Assembly (NCBI GenBank): GCA_934215475.1
Contig: CAKPZY010000050.1
Span: 1-12,788 of the forward strand
Source of the DNA: an uncultured Ligilactobacillus sp.
Lineage (GTDB): Bacteria > Bacillota > Bacilli > Lactobacillales > Lactobacillaceae
Reading direction: 5' to 3'
Length of the DNA stretch: 12,788 nucleotides
Shown here in pieces: positions 10,815-12,788 of the stretch. Every line of letters starts with the position of its first letter. The stretch's first letter is position 1. Both the position numbers and the translations under genes were made by a program. Below the pieces are notes generated by a model. That model saw only the letters and a program-made list of their open reading frames with translations. It made no database searches and had not been told where the DNA came from.

Positions 10815-12191
10815 TTATTCTTTGTTTAGCAGCTTATTTTTGTAATAATTAAAAAAGGTTTCTTTGCCAGTAATTACTGAAGTCGTTCCTTCCATTCCAT
10901 ATTTTAACAATTTCTTTTGCTTTGAATTGATTTTTGCTGTAGCTGTCACGAGGTAATAATTCCCATGGTTGATTGTTATTGGTGAAACGCTGATTTGCTT
11001 GATCTTACCAGTTAACAAAACCGGTTTTGGGACATTCCTTGTGACCTTAAATCGTAATTGTTGTCCCTTTTTTACTGATGAAATATCAGTTGTTGGCACA
11101 TAGGACTTGATTTTTAGATACTTTTGCTGCCGTAAAACAGGATAAATTTCTGCTAAACTAGCTCCGTTACCAACATATTTTGCTCCTTGATATTGTTCAG
11201 TAGTATGTATCACGCCAGTTTTAGGTGCTTTAATTTTATACTTTTTGTTATCAGTCTTTAAATTAGCAATGTTTGTTTTTATCTCCTGCAAATTTTGTTT
11301 TGCTTTAACCTGATCCTGCACTGCTGCATTCATTTGATCGTCTTGTAACGTTTGCATTTTCTGCTGATTCATTGCAACGCTATAATTAGTATCGTCAAAC
11401 TCTTTTAATTCTTCAACTTGAGCTTTGGCAGATGCAACAGTATCTTGCAAGGTATCAATTTCTTGCTGGATATTGGTCAGGTAATCCTCTTTAATGCCAC
11501 TTTTATCCGTGTTATCCGTTGCGCTCGCAAGCTTATTTTTGTATTCTTGGTAAATGTAACTGTACTTAGCCTTTTTATCATAACCGCTATCATTATTAAC
11601 TGCTTGATATAACGCTTGATAGGCAGTCAAATTAGCATTATTGCGCTCAACAACTTGTTGTTCTATCTGAGTTAATGAGGTCTGTTTTTGCTGGGTACTA
11701 GCTGACTTTTGCGTTAACATTTGATTTTCAGTTTGATAAACTTGTCGCTGTTTAAGGTAACTTTGTAACAATTGCCGATAACCAAAAGTATCGTTCTCTT
11801 CAAAAGAATCTGTATTGTTTGTTATTCCATTTTTTAATGTATCTAATGCTGCAATCTGCTGTGTAAACTTTTTAGCTTGAGTTTCATATAAGCTTAATTT
11901 ATTGTGGTTAAGGACGTTATTATAAACCAACAGAGTTTGTCCCTGGTGTACATATTTACCCTCTGCCAAATAATTATTTTTTATTGCGCTATTTGCTGTT
12001 GCTTGAATTGTTGGTACAGTTTGCATCGTGGCAGTAGTACCCACACCGTCAATGATGACTTCTTTTTTCCCGAAAAAGGAAAAAAGAAGGACTATGACTA
12101 CTAGACAGGTAGTTGGTAAAATCAGTAAAGTTGAAAAATTATGATAGCGTGCAGTATAAAATTCACTGCTTTCTAAAAAACGTTTATCCAC
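10815..12191 (-). CDS. Bacteriocin secretion accessory protein, HlyD/LcnD-like
   Basis: A 458-aa membrane-fusion-type protein that works with the C39 ABC exporter. One N-terminal membrane helix lies at about 19-40 (FSTLLILPTTCLVVIVLLF), then a first half-lipoyl segment (ATANSAIKNNYLAEGKYVHQ). A long coiled coil spans about 100-320 (LYETQAKKFTQQIAALDTL and VEELKEFDDTNYSVAMNQQK are typical), followed by the second lipoyl half (IKAPKTGVIHTTEQYQGAKY) and a beta-rich C-terminus. Length matches LcnD/LagE-class proteins (about 455-475 aa). The start is GTG at 12191; its Shine-Dalgarno (AAGGGG, 10 nt away) overlaps the exporter stop, with 14 bases between the genes, so the pair is tightly coupled. 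It is the last gene of the operon. Confidence 0.93.
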   Translation of the reverse strand: MDKRFLESSEFYTARYHNFSTLLILPTTCLVVIVLLFSFFGKKEVIIDGVGTTATMQTVPTIQATANSAIKNNYLAEGKYVHQGQTLLVYNNVLNHNKLSLYETQAKKFTQQIAALDTLKNGITNNTDSFEENDTFGYRQLLQSYLKQRQVYQTENQMLTQKSASTQQKQTSLTQIEQQVVERNNANLTAYQALYQAVNNDSGYDKKAKYSYIYQEYKNKLASATDNTDKSGIKEDYLTNIQQEIDTLQDTVASAKAQVEELKEFDDTNYSVAMNQQKMQTLQDDQMNAAVQDQVKAKQNLQEIKTNIANLKTDNKKYKIKAPKTGVIHTTEQYQGAKYVGNGASLAEIYPVLRQQKYLKIKSYVPTTDISSVKKGQQLRFKVTRNVPKPVLLTGKIKQISVSPITINHGNYYLVTATAKINSKQKKLLKYGMEGTTSVITGKETFFNYYKNKLLNKE

Positions 12192-12205
12192 GAGAAATTA
12201 TCCCC

Positions 12206-12788
12206 TTAACTCTGAATTAGATCATAATAATATCCTTGTTTTTGAATTAATTCAGCGTGTGTTCCTTGTTCCACTAACTTTCCTTGGTGCAGTACTAAAA
12301 TATTATTAGTGCGCTTAGCAATTGCTAAGCGGTGTGCAATAAAGATAATAGTTTTGTCTTTTAAATTAACTAAATTATCAACTAATTTTTTCTCCGTAAT
12401 TGCATCAAGCCCACTAGTCGATTCATCAAAAATCAAAACTTCAGCTGGGGATAGCAAAGCTCTAGCAATCGTAATTCTTTGCCGTTGCCCACCTGATAGT
12501 ACATTGCCATTTTCATCTAATAAAGACCTATATTGTAGCGGCATCCTTTCGATATCAGTATCGATTAACGCTAGTTTACAAGCTTGTCTAATGTCAGCTA
12601 ATTCAATCTGTGCACGGTTCCCTAACCGCAGGTTATCTTCAATTGTGCCTGCAAAAATATACGGATCCTGGGGAACATAATTAACAAACTTACGTAAAGT
12701 ATGTTTATCGATCATTTTAATTGGCTGTTGATTAAAAGTAATTTCGCCGCTGGTAACATCAAAAAAATTAATTAATAACTTAGCCAAG
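12206..12788 (-). CDS. Bacteriocin ABC exporter, C-terminal part (continues from 1-1657)
   Basis: This is the end of the same 720-aa exporter that starts at 1657; bases 12712-12788 duplicate 1-77. It supplies the rest of the nucleotide-binding domain: Q-loop Gln567 (YVPQDPYIF), signature LSGGQRQR at 624-631, Walker B VLIFDE at 644-649, D-loop SGLD and the H-loop His679 (FIAHRLA). With Walker A in the other half, every ATPase motif is intact. It should not be annotated as a separate truncated gene with a TTG start at 12787. The stop at 12206 is followed by the HlyD-like gene after 14 bases. Confidence 0.94.
   Translation of the reverse strand, partial: LAKLLINFFDVTSGEITFNQQPIKMIDKHTLRKFVNYVPQDPYIFAGTIEDNLRLGNRAQIELADIRQACKLALIDTDIERMPLQYRSLLDENGNVLSGGQRQRITIARALLSPAEVLIFDESTSGLDAITEKKLVDNLVNLKDKTIIFIAHRLAIAKRTNNILVLHQGKLVEQGTHAELIQKQGYYYDLIQS
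12712..12788. repeat. Terminal direct repeat marking a circular molecule (second copy)
   Basis: Identical to bases 1-77. It should be counted once in the circular plasmid. Confidence 0.93.

Overview
The window is almost certainly a complete small circular plasmid of a lactic acid bacterium (Lactobacillaceae-like). Bases 12712-12788 repeat bases 1-77 exactly. Joining the ends at this 77-bp overlap restores one uninterrupted 720-codon ABC-transporter gene, so the molecule is a circle of about 12,711 bp. The assignment rests on a pUCL287-type theta replicon (iterons, Rep_3 initiator, DUF536 protein), a Gram-positive MOB cassette, strong AAGGAGG ribosome binding sites and a class II bacteriocin operon. 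The species cannot be fixed from sequence reading alone.

Layout. (1) Bacteriocin operon, minus strand, crossing the sequence ends: promoter at about 2850-2878, two double-glycine precursor genes (2793-2629 and 2622-2464), a hairpin with a U-run, a CPBP membrane protease as likely immunity protein (2396-1818), a C39-peptidase ABC exporter (1657-1 continuing 12711-12206) and its HlyD-like accessory protein (12191-10815), ending at a strong terminator (10723-10761). (2) 2900-3651: an inverted repeat resembling a recombinase core site, a hairpin leader and a 195-aa single-domain tyrosine recombinase. (3) 3792-4741: a Sec-exported protein of unknown function overlapping a tiny two-TM protein gene. 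(4) 4753-5449: a HigBA-like toxin-antitoxin pair under a 53-bp palindrome. (5) 5476-5785: a gene remnant and three successive stem-loops. (6) 5853-8280: mobilisation region with oriT candidate, mobC, mobA, a mobB-like gene nested out of frame inside mobA, and a coiled-coil/two-TM gene. (7) 8524-10612: origin with 11-bp repeats and 22-bp iterons, repA, a DUF536 protein and a small membrane protein.

How it fits together. The replicon maintains the plasmid, the toxin-antitoxin pair should stabilise it, the recombinase may resolve multimers or swap modules, and the Mob genes let it be carried by a helper conjugative element. The main cargo is the bacteriocin system. Both precursors carry GG leaders, and the exporter carries the Cys-His-Asp peptidase that would remove them. 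The mature peptides look like divergent relatives of lactococcin G / enterocin 1071: a GxxxG followed by YW in the alpha-like peptide, and W5, P11, Y13, F15 and G18xxxG22 in the beta-like peptide. These two peptide genes are short and easy to miss, and they are the most interesting content here. No histidine kinase, response regulator or inducing-peptide gene is present, so any control must come from the host or from the promoter itself.
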